NCBI RefSeq assembly: GCF_046237625.1
Contig: NZ_CP143545.1
Location: 2,604,001 to 2,668,000, forward strand
Source of the DNA: Paraperibacillus esterisolvens
Lineage (GTDB): Bacteria > Bacillota > Bacilli > Bacillales > DSM-1321
Length of the DNA: 64,000 nucleotides
Reading direction: 5' to 3'
In this document: positions 15,826 through 24,312 of the stretch, piece by piece
Layout of the letters: every line of letters starts with the position of its first letter
Numbering within the stretch: the first letter of the stretch is position 1
Position numbers and translations under genes: made by a program
The notes under the pieces: generated by a model
The model's database searches: none
Told to the model about the DNA's origin: nothing
The model's input: the letters and a program-made list of their open reading frames with translations, nothing else

Positions 15826-16524
15826 CTATTCATGGCGGTTATTCAGTTCCTTCGCCGCAGCCTTAATTTTATTCATGACCAGCTTCATTACATCATGATA
15901 TTCTTCATCCCGGAAGGTCTCATACAAATCGTGATAATCATTATATAAATCGAGCAGGTCATCAATCAGCTGCTGCTTATCCTTCTTCCATTCTATCCAC
16001 TCTTTTTCCGATTTCCTGGATTTTTGAGGTGTCTTGATAAGGTCGGGCTTACTCCCCTTTTTTGTTATTGGATGCAGAAAGCCAAGCTTTTGAAGGTAGG
16101 TATCCGCTGTTTCATAATCCGCTATGAGGAGAAGCTCGTCTTCCTGGGCTTCCAGCCATTCACCATCGCTGATCTTTGAAAGCTCATAAATGACATCTTC
16201 CCAGGAATTCTCTTTGTATCTCCAGATTTCCGTCCTAAAGCCAATGACCTTGAACAGCTGGCTGCCATATCCTTCTACCTGTACAAGGTCCCCAAAGAAA
16301 AACTTATACACGATATCCACCTGTTCTGACTCAATTAAGATCTCTCCATGATAATCTGTGATATGTTCGAGAGAGGATTCTAAATAAAGTCCTTCACTAT
16401 GATTCACTTCATAAACATAGGCCTGGTCCATAAGCTTGAAATCTGTTATTTTTCCTACCGTGCCATATAAATTAATGACGACTGTATCCCCAATTTTGAA
16501 TTTTGGTTTTTTGTTGTTAGCCAT
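15826..16524 (-). CDS. yodN: YodN-like protein
   Basis: 232 residues from ATG at 16522-16524 (MANNKKPKFKIGDTVVINLY), preceded by GAGAGGATGG. The N-terminal half resembles an SH3-like/KOW-type beta barrel (FKIGDTVVINLYGTVGKITD; FFGDLVQVEGYGSQLFKVIG). The C-terminal ~70 residues are a charged helix (KEWIEWKKDKQQLIDDLLDL). Position between yozE and yozD matches B. subtilis yodN, function unknown. Assignment by synteny and size. Confidence 0.72.
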   Translation of the reverse strand: MANNKKPKFKIGDTVVINLYGTVGKITDFKLMDQAYVYEVNHSEGLYLESSLEHITDYHGEILIESEQVDIVYKFFFGDLVQVEGYGSQLFKVIGFRTEIWRYKENSWEDVIYELSKISDGEWLEAQEDELLLIADYETADTYLQKLGFLHPITKKGSKPDLIKTPQKSRKSEKEWIEWKKDKQQLIDDLLDLYNDYHDLYETFRDEEYHDVMKLVMNKIKAAAKELNNRHE

Positions 16525-16774
16525 AAAGAGCCATCCTCTCAAGACAGTTCTTGGTTGATTAATTACCATATTGTATGCAGGCTGGCTTTAGTTCGTCATA
16601 GATTTATAGAGCTGGAGGATTTTTTGGACATGCAAAAAAGGCAGACCCGCGAAATACAGGGCATGCCTTCTTCGTTTTATATCAGCGTTCAGCTGGCTGA
16701 CTCTATATTTAACACAGGGAGTGCCTAACATCATACTCAGCTGCACCTGTCCAGACCTTCAAATATTCAGCACT

Positions 16775-16996
16775 TTACAGCTTTTCTTCATGCATATAAA
16801 TGTCCCATGCCCGGTCAAAGACTGTCATGCTCTCCAGATAATGAACATTCATCTCCAGGTAGCTGCTGATTTCATGGTAATCACTGGACTGCTTGGGAAA
16901 TCCGTGGTCATTATAGGCAGAATTTGCAAAGGCAGTCAATTCGTCGGTATCCTTTGGCTGCCTGTACTTCATCAAGTAGTGGTAAAAAGATTTCAT
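16775..16996 (-). CDS. yozE: YozE, UPF0346 family
   Basis: 73 residues, MKSFYHYLMKYRQPKDTDEL ... ESMTVFDRAWDIYMHEEKL. The motifs SFYHYLMKYR, FANSAYNDHGFPKQS and the C-terminal FDRAWDIY are diagnostic for the YozE SAM-like fold family, a small helical protein of unknown function widespread in Firmicutes. RBS GGAGAATGG upstream of the ATG. It is first of the yozE-yodN-yozD set seen in B. subtilis. Confidence 0.88.
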   Translation of the reverse strand: MKSFYHYLMKYRQPKDTDELTAFANSAYNDHGFPKQSSDYHEISSYLEMNVHYLESMTVFDRAWDIYMHEEKL

Positions 16997-17200
16997 CTCG
17001 CATCCATTCTCCTCGCAGGCTGAATTTAAAACAATAGATTATGTATAAATTATAGCCCCTGACTTCACTGTATCATGCATCCCATTATAATCCTGAGCAC
17101 AAAGGATTTAAAGTAAAAACATTCGCGGTGCAGCCTCCTGCATTTTGCATTTACAATGGCCCGCCTCCGGACAGGGCCGCTTCCTTCCTTTTCGGCAATA

Positions 17201-17224
17201 CAAAAAGCTGCCATCCAGGCAGCT
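17201..17224 (-). terminator. Terminator after the YjcZ-type gene
   Basis: Minus-strand AGCTGCC-tggat-GGCAGCT followed by TTTTTG, 45 bp after the stop at 17270. Confidence 0.75.
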
Positions 17225-17269
17225 CTTGGTTCGTTCACTGATTTTAATGTTCTATATCTGCTTAGCCGA

Positions 17270-17404
17270 TCAAACCCATCCGGTGAAAGAAGCTCCAATT
17301 ATAATCAGTAAAATGAACAATACGACAATCAAGGCGAATCCTCCTGCAAAACCACCACCGCCATAACCATATCCGCCGTATCCGTAACCGCATCCATAAT
17401 ACAT
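17270..17404 (-). CDS. YjcZ-family small sporulation membrane peptide
   Basis: 44 residues: a Gly/Tyr-rich head (MYYGCGYGYGGYGYGGGGFA) followed by one membrane helix (FALIVVLFILLIIIGASFTG). This composition is typical of the YjcZ/TIGR01732 sporulation peptides of Bacillus. ATG at 17402-17404 follows GGGAGTG. It has its own terminator. Confidence 0.88.
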   Translation of the reverse strand: MYYGCGYGYGGYGYGGGGFAGGFALIVVLFILLIIIGASFTGWV

Positions 17405-17642
17405 GTATTTTCACTCCCATTCTGTCTGTTTTCTGTTTACACTCCTACAATATGTCTACGGGCGGATATCCGTATGTGCGTATGCCTATTTTCACTATTT
17501 TTACAAAACCGCCCTTATGTTTCAAATACATTTCAATTTCTTTAAATTCTTCTTTAAATTCATTTATAATAAAGTTAATATAATAAATATATTTGCTTTG
17601 TTCCTCTTGCTTTGTGGATTTAGAAAATATGGAGGAAACACG

Positions 17643-18737
17643 TTGAGGATAAAATACGTCATTGCCCTTACCATAGTACTGGCAGCCATCACATTGTACA
17701 TGAGCAGCCCCGTGTTCTTAAATTCTTCCTATGGCGAGGAAGATAATCTGTCTATTTACGAAAAAATGGAGAGGGAGGAGCCCCTCCATTATCTTGTGAT
17801 AGGTGACAGCATCGGCAGGGGTTCTGGAGCTGAAACCTATAGCAGGCGCTGGTTTAAACAGCTTGAGAAGGAAGTATATAAAAAACATGGATCAAAGATG
17901 ACCGGCAGTTTTCTTGTCCAGAGCGGGGCCACCTCATTAGAAGGTCTCTATAAGCTTCAATATCAGAAAGTCCAGGGTCCTATTGATCTGGCCTTTATTG
18001 TCTTCGGGGAAAACGACCGGAAATATATGAATGCGGACAGCTTTGGGAGGCTGTATGAATCTGTCATAAGGAAAGTGAAAGTTCAATACCCTTCCGCTGA
18101 AATTGTGACTATTACTGAAAGCTGCCTTGAATTCCCTGATTTTGCCCGGAGAATAGACGATCTCTCAAAGCATTACCAGACAGCCCATATTGACATGCGG
18201 CCCGTCTTTTCAAACAGCGGCTACCGGGAATCAGAACTGACAGCAGACGGTGTGCATCCCACCGGCCAAGGGTACCGGCTATATGCTGAAGCGATTAACC
18301 AGGCGCTTAATGCCAATCTTAAAATGAAAAAACAGCCGGCCCGCTCGGCAGCTCCCCTCTATCCAGATTCTGATCTGATCCTTGCCAGCAGTACCAATGA
18401 AATGACGCAGAAGGGCTTCTTTTTTTCAAACGGCTATTATACCGGCGCCAAAAAAGGCAGCGTCCTTGAAACGAGCTTCACTGGCACACTTCTTGGCGTC
18501 AAAATGCTGAGAAGCCCGGACGGAGGGATTGTTGATGTCTATATAGATGGTAAACGGTCCGCTTCCTTAAGTACATGGTGGCCTTTTAAAAGAGAACGGA
18601 TTATTTATATAGCGGACCATCTCTCTCCAGGCAGGCATACCGTCAGCTTTAAAGCTACAGGTCAAAAATCCGCTTCTAATAAAACGGATGCCTCTGTCAT
18701 ACGCATAGGCTCTATCATTGAACAAGGGCATAAATAA
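17643..18737 (+). CDS. Exported SGNH/GDSL hydrolase with C-terminal accessory domain
   Basis: 364 residues from TTG at 17643, chosen because GGAGGAAACACG lies directly before it; the open frame upstream has no RBS. A signal peptide/anchor (VIALTIVLAAITLYMSSPVF) leads to an SGNH hydrolase domain with block I VIGDSIGRGSG, block III-like FGENDRKY, and the catalytic pair in ADGVHPTGQGY. After about residue 235 comes a beta-rich domain (FFSNGYYTGAKKGSVLETSF), probably carbohydrate-binding. The likely substrate is an acylated surface polymer or polysaccharide, but that is inference. Confidence 0.82.
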   Translation: MRIKYVIALTIVLAAITLYMSSPVFLNSSYGEEDNLSIYEKMEREEPLHYLVIGDSIGRGSGAETYSRRWFKQLEKEVYKKHGSKMTGSFLVQSGATSLEGLYKLQYQKVQGPIDLAFIVFGENDRKYMNADSFGRLYESVIRKVKVQYPSAEIVTITESCLEFPDFARRIDDLSKHYQTAHIDMRPVFSNSGYRESELTADGVHPTGQGYRLYAEAINQALNANLKMKKQPARSAAPLYPDSDLILASSTNEMTQKGFFFSNGYYTGAKKGSVLETSFTGTLLGVKMLRSPDGGIVDVYIDGKRSASLSTWWPFKRERIIYIADHLSPGRHTVSFKATGQKSASNKTDASVIRIGSIIEQGHK

Positions 18738-18764
18738 AAAACCAGCCGAGGCTGGTTTTTATTT
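18735..18764 (+). terminator. Terminator after the SGNH hydrolase gene
   Basis: AAAAACCAGCC-ga-GGCTGGTTTTT, starting at the stop codon. The T-run also serves the convergent crr-like gene. Confidence 0.85.
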
Positions 18765-18767
18765 AGC

Positions 18768-19271
18768 TTATTTGGGATTAACGGTGAGAAAATGCGTCTC
18801 TCCGAGGACGGCTATGGATTCGGCTGCCTTTTCAAGGCTGCCAAAGTTATCCCCGTTCGTAATGATTACGGGGGTAACTGTGCTTTTCGCTTTTTCCTTT
18901 ATCAAATCGAGATCAAAGGATATGAGCTTTTGGCCTTTTTTCACTCTGTCCCCTTGTGTTACAAAGGATTGAAAACCTTCCCCATTCATGGAAACAGTTT
19001 CCAGCCCGATATGAATCAGGATCTCCGCACCGTTATCAGCCTTTAGCCCGACAGCATGCTTAGTAGGGAAAACCTGCAGTATTTCAGCGTCCACCGGAGC
19101 TGCCACAACACCCTCAATAGGATTTATGGCAAGTCCATCACCCATCATTTTTTCTGCAAACACTGGATCTGGCACCTGGTCTAATGGGACAATTTCTCCT
19201 GTAGCCGGAGCTGCCAATTCAAGTGCTTTATTATTAGGATCCTCTTTTTTGCCGAATAATTTTTTAAACAT
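18768..19271 (-). CDS. crr: PTS glucose-type EIIA protein (Crr/YpqE-like)
   Basis: 167 residues, MFKKLFGKKEDPNNKALELA then an EIIA-Glc beta-sandwich. The phosphorylated His is in AEILIHIGLETV and the second active-site His is in FPTKHAVGLK. GDGLAINP and DRVKKGQKLISFDLD are conserved. Stand-alone EIIA relays phosphate from HPr to sugar-specific EIIB/C permeases. It lies next to msrB-msrA as ypqE does in B. subtilis. RBS ACAGGAGGAAGGTG before the ATG. The sugar served cannot be told. Confidence 0.92.
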   Translation of the reverse strand: MFKKLFGKKEDPNNKALELAAPATGEIVPLDQVPDPVFAEKMMGDGLAINPIEGVVAAPVDAEILQVFPTKHAVGLKADNGAEILIHIGLETVSMNGEGFQSFVTQGDRVKKGQKLISFDLDLIKEKAKSTVTPVIITNGDNFGSLEKAAESIAVLGETHFLTVNPK

Positions 19272-19308
19272 ATTATCACCTTCCTCCTGTCGGCCTTTTT
19301 AAAAACCT

Positions 19309-19746
19309 TTAGCTGTCCTGGAATAATTTCTTATATTCCCCGTATCCTTCTTTATCAAGATCTGCTGCAGGCACAAAGCGGATGGCTGCGGAATTGATGC
19401 AATATCTAAGGCCGGATGGCCCTGGCCCATCGTCAAATACATGCCCAAGATGGGAATCAGCCGATTTGCTTCTCACTTCCGTTCTGATCATGCCAAATGT
19501 ACGGTCCTCCAATTCCTGTACTTCCTCTTCCTCCACTGGTTTAGTGAAGCTTGGCCATCCGCATGCAGAGTCGAATTTATCCTTGGATGAAAACAATGGC
19601 TTACCGGAAACGATATCCACATAAATCCCAGGCTCCTTGTGATTCCAGTATTCATTCCGGAACGGCGGTTCTGTCCCGTTATTCTGAGTGACTTCATATT
19701 GAATTGGAGTCAGCTTCTTTTTTAATTCATCCTTATTAACGCTCAT
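19309..19746 (-). CDS. msrB: Peptide methionine (R)-S-oxide reductase
   Basis: 145 residues. MsrB reduces R-methionine sulfoxide in proteins using thioredoxin. Conserved motifs: GTEPPFRNEYWNHKEPGIYV, SKDKFDSACGWPSFTKP, RSKSADSHLGHVFDDGPGP, and the catalytic Cys in LRYCINSAAIRF. The two CxxC pairs of the zinc-containing MsrB type are absent. Its ATG overlaps the msrA stop by 4 bases, so the pair is translationally coupled. Homologue of B. subtilis yppQ. Confidence 0.95.
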   Translation of the reverse strand: MSVNKDELKKKLTPIQYEVTQNNGTEPPFRNEYWNHKEPGIYVDIVSGKPLFSSKDKFDSACGWPSFTKPVEEEEVQELEDRTFGMIRTEVRSKSADSHLGHVFDDGPGPSGLRYCINSAAIRFVPAADLDKEGYGEYKKLFQDS

Positions 19747-20270
19747 TTGACGTCTCCTCCCCAGTGCCTTTCGATGAAGGCGGCCCTTCCGGAACCTATC
19801 CGGTATGCACCGTAATAGCCCGGCTCTTTTTTGTAATAGTCCTGATGATAGGTTTCAGCAGGATAAAACTCACTTGCTTTTAGGATTTTTGTTGCGATCG
19901 GGTGCGAAAATTTCCCGCTGTTCTCCAGCTTCCGCTTAGATTCCTCAGCAATCTCTCTCTGCTTTTCATTGTGATAGAAAATTACGGTTTGATAGGACTG
20001 TCCCCTGTCGCCAAACTGACCGCCGGGATCAGTCGGATCAATCTGCATCCAAAAAATATCGAGCAGCTTTTCATAAGAGAAAATCTCCGGATTAAAGATA
20101 ATCTGTACCGCTTCATAATGGCCGGTCGTTTCTGAACATACCTCCCGATAGGTTGGGTTGACTGTATGTCCCCCTGTATATCCAGAGGTGACCGACTCTA
20201 TTCCGGGCTGAGTATCGAATGGTTTGACCATACACCAAAAACAGCCACCTGCAAAAGTCGCTTTTTCCAT
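19743..20270 (-). CDS. msrA: Peptide methionine (S)-S-oxide reductase
   Basis: 175 residues from ATG at 20268-20270 (MEKATFAGGCFWCM). A GTG three codons upstream is also possible, with GGCAGGTG in between. Catalytic motif GGCFWCM; substrate-binding residues in TGGHTVNPTYREVCSETTGH and DPTDPGGQFGDRGQSYQT. The C-terminal tail lacks the additional resolving cysteines of longer MsrA forms. First gene of the msrA-msrB unit, repairing oxidised methionine of both stereoisomers. Confidence 0.95.
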   Translation of the reverse strand: MEKATFAGGCFWCMVKPFDTQPGIESVTSGYTGGHTVNPTYREVCSETTGHYEAVQIIFNPEIFSYEKLLDIFWMQIDPTDPGGQFGDRGQSYQTVIFYHNEKQREIAEESKRKLENSGKFSHPIATKILKASEFYPAETYHQDYYKKEPGYYGAYRIGSGRAAFIERHWGGDVK

Positions 20271-20403
20271 TTCACGCACCTGCCTTTATATATTGTTTCC
20301 CTCATTACCTTTTCCCTGGATGATACTTCTAAAGCTCATTTTGTGTAAAGAGACCGCTGTAAGGTACAGTTTACACTACTATATTTACAGAAACAAAAAA
20401 AAA

Positions 20404-20425
20404 GGAGTGATTCAATAATCACTCC
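20404..20425 (-). terminator. Terminator after the rsgA paralogue
   Basis: Stem GGAGTGATT-attg-AATCACTCC followed on the minus strand by nine T residues (20395-20403). Confidence 0.85.
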
Positions 20426-20433
20426 ATCGGCAG

Positions 20434-21486
20434 TCAGCTTCCCCTGCCGTTTTTGGCCCTCTTTTTATTCTTCTTTTTTTCTTCAGCCATCTTCGTCTTC
20501 AACAGCTTTCTATCAAGATACTCCTGTTCCTTTTGCAGTTTGTGGAAGCTGTTCAGCCGGCCTGCCTCGAGCCGGCCGTCTTCTATGGCAGCCTTGACTG
20601 CGCACTGCGGCTCCGACACATGGCGGCAATCCTGATAGAAGCAGCCGCCGGACAGCGCATCGATGTCACTGAATCCAGCCGAAAGGCCTTCGTCCGTGTC
20701 CCACAATCCAAACTCCCTCATACCGGGAACATCAATAATATAAGAGCCATTCTCCAGCGTAAATAATTCCCTGTGAGTCGTAGCATGCCTTCCCTTATCA
20801 TCGTCGTCCCGGATAGCCGAAGTCTTTTGTAAAGCTCTGTTTAGCAGGGAGTTAATCAGCGTGGACTTCCCAACTCCGGAGGAACCTGTAAAAACCCCGG
20901 TACAGCCTTCGGTCAAGAATTCAAAGACCGCTTCATGGCCCTTTCTTTGAAGGGCACTCATGATGATGACAGGTATTCCCGATGCCGCCTTTTCGAGCTC
21001 TTTACGCTTGCTTTCGGCATCCGGACATAAATCTGCCTTATTGAGTATGATCACTGGCGAAGCGCCGCTTTCCCAAATGGATATTAAATACCGCTCCAGC
21101 CGCCTGACGTTGAAGTCGAGATTCAGTGAAAGGACGATAAATATATAATCCACGTTTACCGCAATGATCTGGCCGGCAGGCTCAGTACCAGCTTTCTTTC
21201 GTGAGAACGTGCTTTTTCTGGGCAGGACCGCATGAATCGTCCCTTTTTCCTCCCCTGCTCTTTCTGTGAAGGCTACCCAATCGCCTACAGCCGGAAGGGC
21301 ATCCTGACTAGCTGCTTTGAACGTCATCCTGCCTGAAGGCTCGCAGATAAAAAGACCCCTTTCTCCTGCAACTTTATAAAAATTCCTATATTCAGCTATG
21401 ACTCTGCCGGCTAATGAGCTTCCGATTTCCATCCTGTTAAACTCCTGCCTTGCTTCTTCATGCATGCTGTTTAAAATTGTACTCAT
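20434..21486 (-). CDS. rsgA: RsgA-family circularly permuted ribosome-associated GTPase
   Basis: 350 residues. N-terminal OB domain (~25-90), then a circularly permuted GTPase with motif order G4 (ILNKADL), G5 (MSALQ), G1 (GSSGVGKSTL), G3 (DVPGMREFG). The zinc site CxxxxCxHxxxxxC follows in GGCFYQDCRHVSEPQCAV, and the tail is very basic (KKKNKKRAKNGRGS). RsgA releases late 30S assembly factors. The housekeeping copy normally sits next to prkC/rpe, so this isolated gene with a long basic tail is probably a second paralogue. RBS GGAGGGAAAAA before the ATG. Confidence 0.88.
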   Translation of the reverse strand: MSTILNSMHEEARQEFNRMEIGSSLAGRVIAEYRNFYKVAGERGLFICEPSGRMTFKAASQDALPAVGDWVAFTERAGEEKGTIHAVLPRKSTFSRKKAGTEPAGQIIAVNVDYIFIVLSLNLDFNVRRLERYLISIWESGASPVIILNKADLCPDAESKRKELEKAASGIPVIIMSALQRKGHEAVFEFLTEGCTGVFTGSSGVGKSTLINSLLNRALQKTSAIRDDDDKGRHATTHRELFTLENGSYIIDVPGMREFGLWDTDEGLSAGFSDIDALSGGCFYQDCRHVSEPQCAVKAAIEDGRLEAGRLNSFHKLQKEQEYLDRKLLKTKMAEEKKKNKKRAKNGRGS

Positions 21487-21794
21487 TTTTTTCCCTCCGA
21501 ATAAATAAAATAGCCATAGGCAATGGAGCCCATGGCTGGTTATTTTTTCAGAAAGGAAAATCGATCAAAATGGGCATGGGCTGCCAGACAACATGAAATT
21601 CGATTTGTTTTTGCTGATTGAATTTGTCATCCTACATCCCGCCCCTTCTTATTCAGATCATTTACATATTCCATTATATCCTGATCTTATGGAAAAAGAT
21701 ACTAATTTTAGACACGCGCCCAGAAGAATCAGCATAAGTTATTGAAGTGATAAACGGAGACGTTTTTTCATTTTTTTAGAGAGGGGAGAAGGTC
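21487..21794. other. 308-bp intergenic region between divergent genes
   Basis: Contains the promoters of the leftward rsgA paralogue and the rightward DUF4397 gene. An imperfect hairpin (AGCCAT ... ATGGCT, 21510-21535) lies near the rsgA start. No coding frame with an RBS was found. Confidence 0.5.
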
Positions 21795-22544
21795 TTGGAA
21801 AAAAGAAGTTCAGAAGAATATTTTCAGAAGGCATCCAAATATGCCATGCTTGCCAAGTATTATGAATATACCAACCCGGAACTGCATGCCCAGTATTACA
21901 GCAAGCACATACGCAATCTGGAAAGAGCTATCATGGATGAGCGTCTGGAGGCTGAACGCCGCCAGACACCGGCCAGCGTACGGGTCATCCACGCCGCTCC
22001 CGATACGGGGGAAGTAGACATATATATTAATGGAATGAGGGCGCTTCGCAATGTTCCATATAAGCAGGCAAGTGATTACCTTCCACTGCCGGCAGGCAAA
22101 TATCAAATTGATATCTATCCGGCCGGTACGATGGTATCGACCGCCATCAGCAGGAAAGTCACAGTGGAGGGCGGACAATTTTATACCCTTACAGCTGCCG
22201 GAGCTGCGCCAAACCTGAAGCTTTTAACTGCAGTGGATAACCTGCAGCTTCCCGTGGGAGAGACGAAGGTCAGGTTTGCACATCTATCGCCGGATGCCCC
22301 CCCTGTTGACATAGCAGTAAAAAACGGAGATGTTATCTTCCCCAATGTTTCCTTTAGAAAATTCACCGATTACATCACTTTGAGCCCGATGACAGTTGAC
22401 CTTGAGGTGAGGCTGGCAGGAACAAGCGATGTGGTACTGGCTGTGCCCGGAGTAAGGCTTGATCCAAATATCCCATACACAATCCTTGCATTGGGATTTG
22501 CCAAAGGAACCCCTGAGCTGGAAGCAATGCTTGTCAATCCTTAA
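21795..22544 (+). CDS. DUF4397-domain protein
   Basis: 249 residues from TTG at 21795, preceded by GAGGGGAGAAGG. An N-terminal helical stretch (residues 1-55, EEYFQKASKYAMLAKYYEYT) precedes two tandem DUF4397 beta-sandwich units, at about 60-150 (SVRVIHAAPDTGEVDIYING) and 160-248 (KVRFAHLSPDAPPVDIAVKN). DUF4397 proteins are often surface-associated, but no signal peptide is present here, so it may be cytoplasmic or a spore protein. Function unknown. Confidence 0.85.
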   Translation: MEKRSSEEYFQKASKYAMLAKYYEYTNPELHAQYYSKHIRNLERAIMDERLEAERRQTPASVRVIHAAPDTGEVDIYINGMRALRNVPYKQASDYLPLPAGKYQIDIYPAGTMVSTAISRKVTVEGGQFYTLTAAGAAPNLKLLTAVDNLQLPVGETKVRFAHLSPDAPPVDIAVKNGDVIFPNVSFRKFTDYITLSPMTVDLEVRLAGTSDVVLAVPGVRLDPNIPYTILALGFAKGTPELEAMLVNP

Positions 22545-22596
22545 AAAAAGCGCTGGATTCAGGCTGCAGCAGCCTGGGTTCCAGCGCTTGTTTATT
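22544..22596. terminator. Terminator between DUF4397 gene and ypmS
   Basis: AAGCGCTGGA ... TCCAGCGCTT with inner pairing CAGGCTGC/GCAGCCTG, followed by TTTATTT; the reverse strand also has a T-run, so it can end ypmS, whose stop lies inside it. Confidence 0.8.
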
Positions 22597-23173
22597 TATC
22601 TTCAGGGAAGGAAAGCCTGAACGAAATCTTATCTTCTTTAAGGTCAAATTTTTGTGCCCTTACTTTAAAGCCGCTTTTAAGCTTCATATTCTGGAGAGAC
22701 ACATAAATCGATTCATCCTGGGGCTGTATGATCACCCAATCCGGAGTCTTGTAACGAAAGTTTATAACGTTGAGAACATATGAAACTGGCAGTTTCATCT
22801 TTCCAACAGAAATAGATTTCTGCTGAAGGAGCAAATCTCCATTTTTTAGTGCCTTAGGTTCAAAGTCGAGCTTGATTTCAAGATTTTTGCCAAAGGCGGG
22901 CATTATACCATATAGCTCAACATCATCCTTCAGCAGCACTTCATAATCAATTCCACCGCTTAATTCTTCTTGTAAGTATCTGTTAATAAGGATATTTAAA
23001 TCTTTTTTATTGGTATGGATATCGAAGCCAACATTTTCCTTTTTAGGATCATTATCGGGCCCTTTAAGGCCTTTGGCGGGCAGATTGGCCAGTATGACCA
23101 GTGCCAGGAGCACGATCACATTAAAACCAAGAAGGGCAAAAAACAGCACCTTCCACTTTTTTTCTGTATTCAT
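22592..23173 (-). CDS. ypmS: YpmS-family membrane-anchored protein (DUF2140)
   Basis: 193 residues with one N-terminal membrane helix (FFALLGFNVIVLLALVILAN) and an extracellular beta-rich domain (DIHTNKKDLNILINRYLQEE; VELYGIMPAFGKNLEIKLDF). Size, anchor and its place directly downstream of an ypmR-type lipase match B. subtilis YpmS. Function unknown. RBS AAAGGGATTGAAG. Part of the ypmR-ypmS unit, 22 bp apart. Confidence 0.82.
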   Translation of the reverse strand: MNTEKKWKVLFFALLGFNVIVLLALVILANLPAKGLKGPDNDPKKENVGFDIHTNKKDLNILINRYLQEELSGGIDYEVLLKDDVELYGIMPAFGKNLEIKLDFEPKALKNGDLLLQQKSISVGKMKLPVSYVLNVINFRYKTPDWVIIQPQDESIYVSLQNMKLKSGFKVRAQKFDLKEDKISFRLSFPEDK

Positions 23174-23195
23174 AGGTCTTCAATCCCTTTATATG

Positions 23196-24014
23196 CTAAT
23201 TCTCTTCAAGCTTTTTTAGCGTATGTTTCTCCATGGAGTCATAAATACGTTTACCTATCTGTTCATAGCCCTTACTATTGGGATGAAAATAATCATCCTG
23301 AAACAGGAGTTCCTCACTCGGTATGGCAAATATATCATCAATCCTTACAAAATACGTGCTGCCAAATTGGGCTGCGGCAAGCTCCCCTGTTTGATTCCAA
23401 TCCTCAAGTATCCAGGCCAGCTCATCCACATCGGCGGTCCATTTATAAAATGGATTATATAGACCCACAAGATACACATCGGCTGAATCGTTGATCGCCT
23501 TAACTTTTGCGAGCATCGCCAGCAGGCTGGCGCGGTATGTCTCCTGCGCCTCTTTGAAGTCATCGATGTTGAGATTCGTTATATTTTCCCTGAATACCTT
23601 CATGACATCATTACCGCCAATGGTGATGATAACAACATCCGCTTCCTTCATTATCTCTTTTATTCCAGTCTTATCGAGTCGTGCGAGGAGCTGGTCCGTC
23701 CGCTGCCCCTTGATCCCCAGATTGACCAGCTTTGGGCTAATGCCGCCTTCCGTTTCGAGCTGCAGCTTCAGGTAATTAAGATATCCCCCTTTATTCAGGC
23801 TGTCCCCGACTCCCTTTGTGAGGGAATCACCTACAGATACTATGTTTAAATTCCCTGCCTGGGCAGCAATGCCGGCGGGTATATCCTTCTTTTGTTCTTC
23901 CGGGAATGGACCTGGTTCAGGATGCTTTTTTAATTCAATTTTTCCGAGTCCATCGAGACTGCAGGAGCTCAAGAATAACAAACAACATATAAGATAGGCG
24001 ATTTTCCTTGCCAT
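23196..24014 (-). CDS. ypmR: SGNH/GDSL-type lipase or esterase, lipoprotein
   Basis: 272 residues. Lipoprotein signal with lipobox LSSCSLD, then an SGNH hydrolase: block I VSVGDSLTKGVGDSL, block III IGGNDVMKVF, and catalytic Asp/His in DDYFHPNSKGYEQIG. It is the homologue of B. subtilis YpmR, by motif and synteny with ypmQ and ypmS. Acts outside the membrane on an unknown ester. RBS AAAGGCGGGTGATC. Confidence 0.85.
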   Translation of the reverse strand: MARKIAYLICCLLFLSSCSLDGLGKIELKKHPEPGPFPEEQKKDIPAGIAAQAGNLNIVSVGDSLTKGVGDSLNKGGYLNYLKLQLETEGGISPKLVNLGIKGQRTDQLLARLDKTGIKEIMKEADVVIITIGGNDVMKVFRENITNLNIDDFKEAQETYRASLLAMLAKVKAINDSADVYLVGLYNPFYKWTADVDELAWILEDWNQTGELAAAQFGSTYFVRIDDIFAIPSEELLFQDDYFHPNSKGYEQIGKRIYDSMEKHTLKKLEEN

Positions 24015-24096
24015 CCGATCACCCGCCTTTAATTATGTTTATTATTGCACGAGAAGAAAGATTCAAACCTTTTGACCTATAAAAGGGACCCGCTAA

Positions 24097-24130
24097 AACA
24101 AAAAACAGGAAGTCGAACATCCTGTTTTTT
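24097..24130 (-). terminator. Terminator after the SCO gene
   Basis: AAAAAACAGGA ... TCCTGTTTTTT stem with T-run on the minus strand, between ypmQ and ypmR. The 298-bp gap it lies in shows no supported gene. Confidence 0.75.
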
Positions 24131-24312
24131 CTGTGGAAAAGGACTGGGCTGCATGTATCATTGGGCTTCGTGCAGCGGGGTGTGATCATCATTTATCGAG
24201 CCTGCATACCTGCCTGTGCCATACTCCGCCCCATCTTCTTATTGTGTTTGTACCTGCTCTTGTCCAGGTTCCTTTCCATGCACGGGCTCAGTGTAGAAAA
24301 CTAATGTTTGTT

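Noticed and set aside
17065..17298. 77-codon minus-strand frame
   Set aside because: It overlaps the end and terminator of the YjcZ-type gene and lacks an RBS.
17403..17642. N-terminal extension of the SGNH hydrolase frame
   Set aside because: The TTG at 17643 has a perfect GGAGGAAA site and opens a proper signal peptide; the upstream part is the intergenic region.
24170..24290. 28-codon minus-strand basic peptide between ypmQ and ypmR
   Set aside because: There is no ribosome binding site before its ATG; kept as unsupported.
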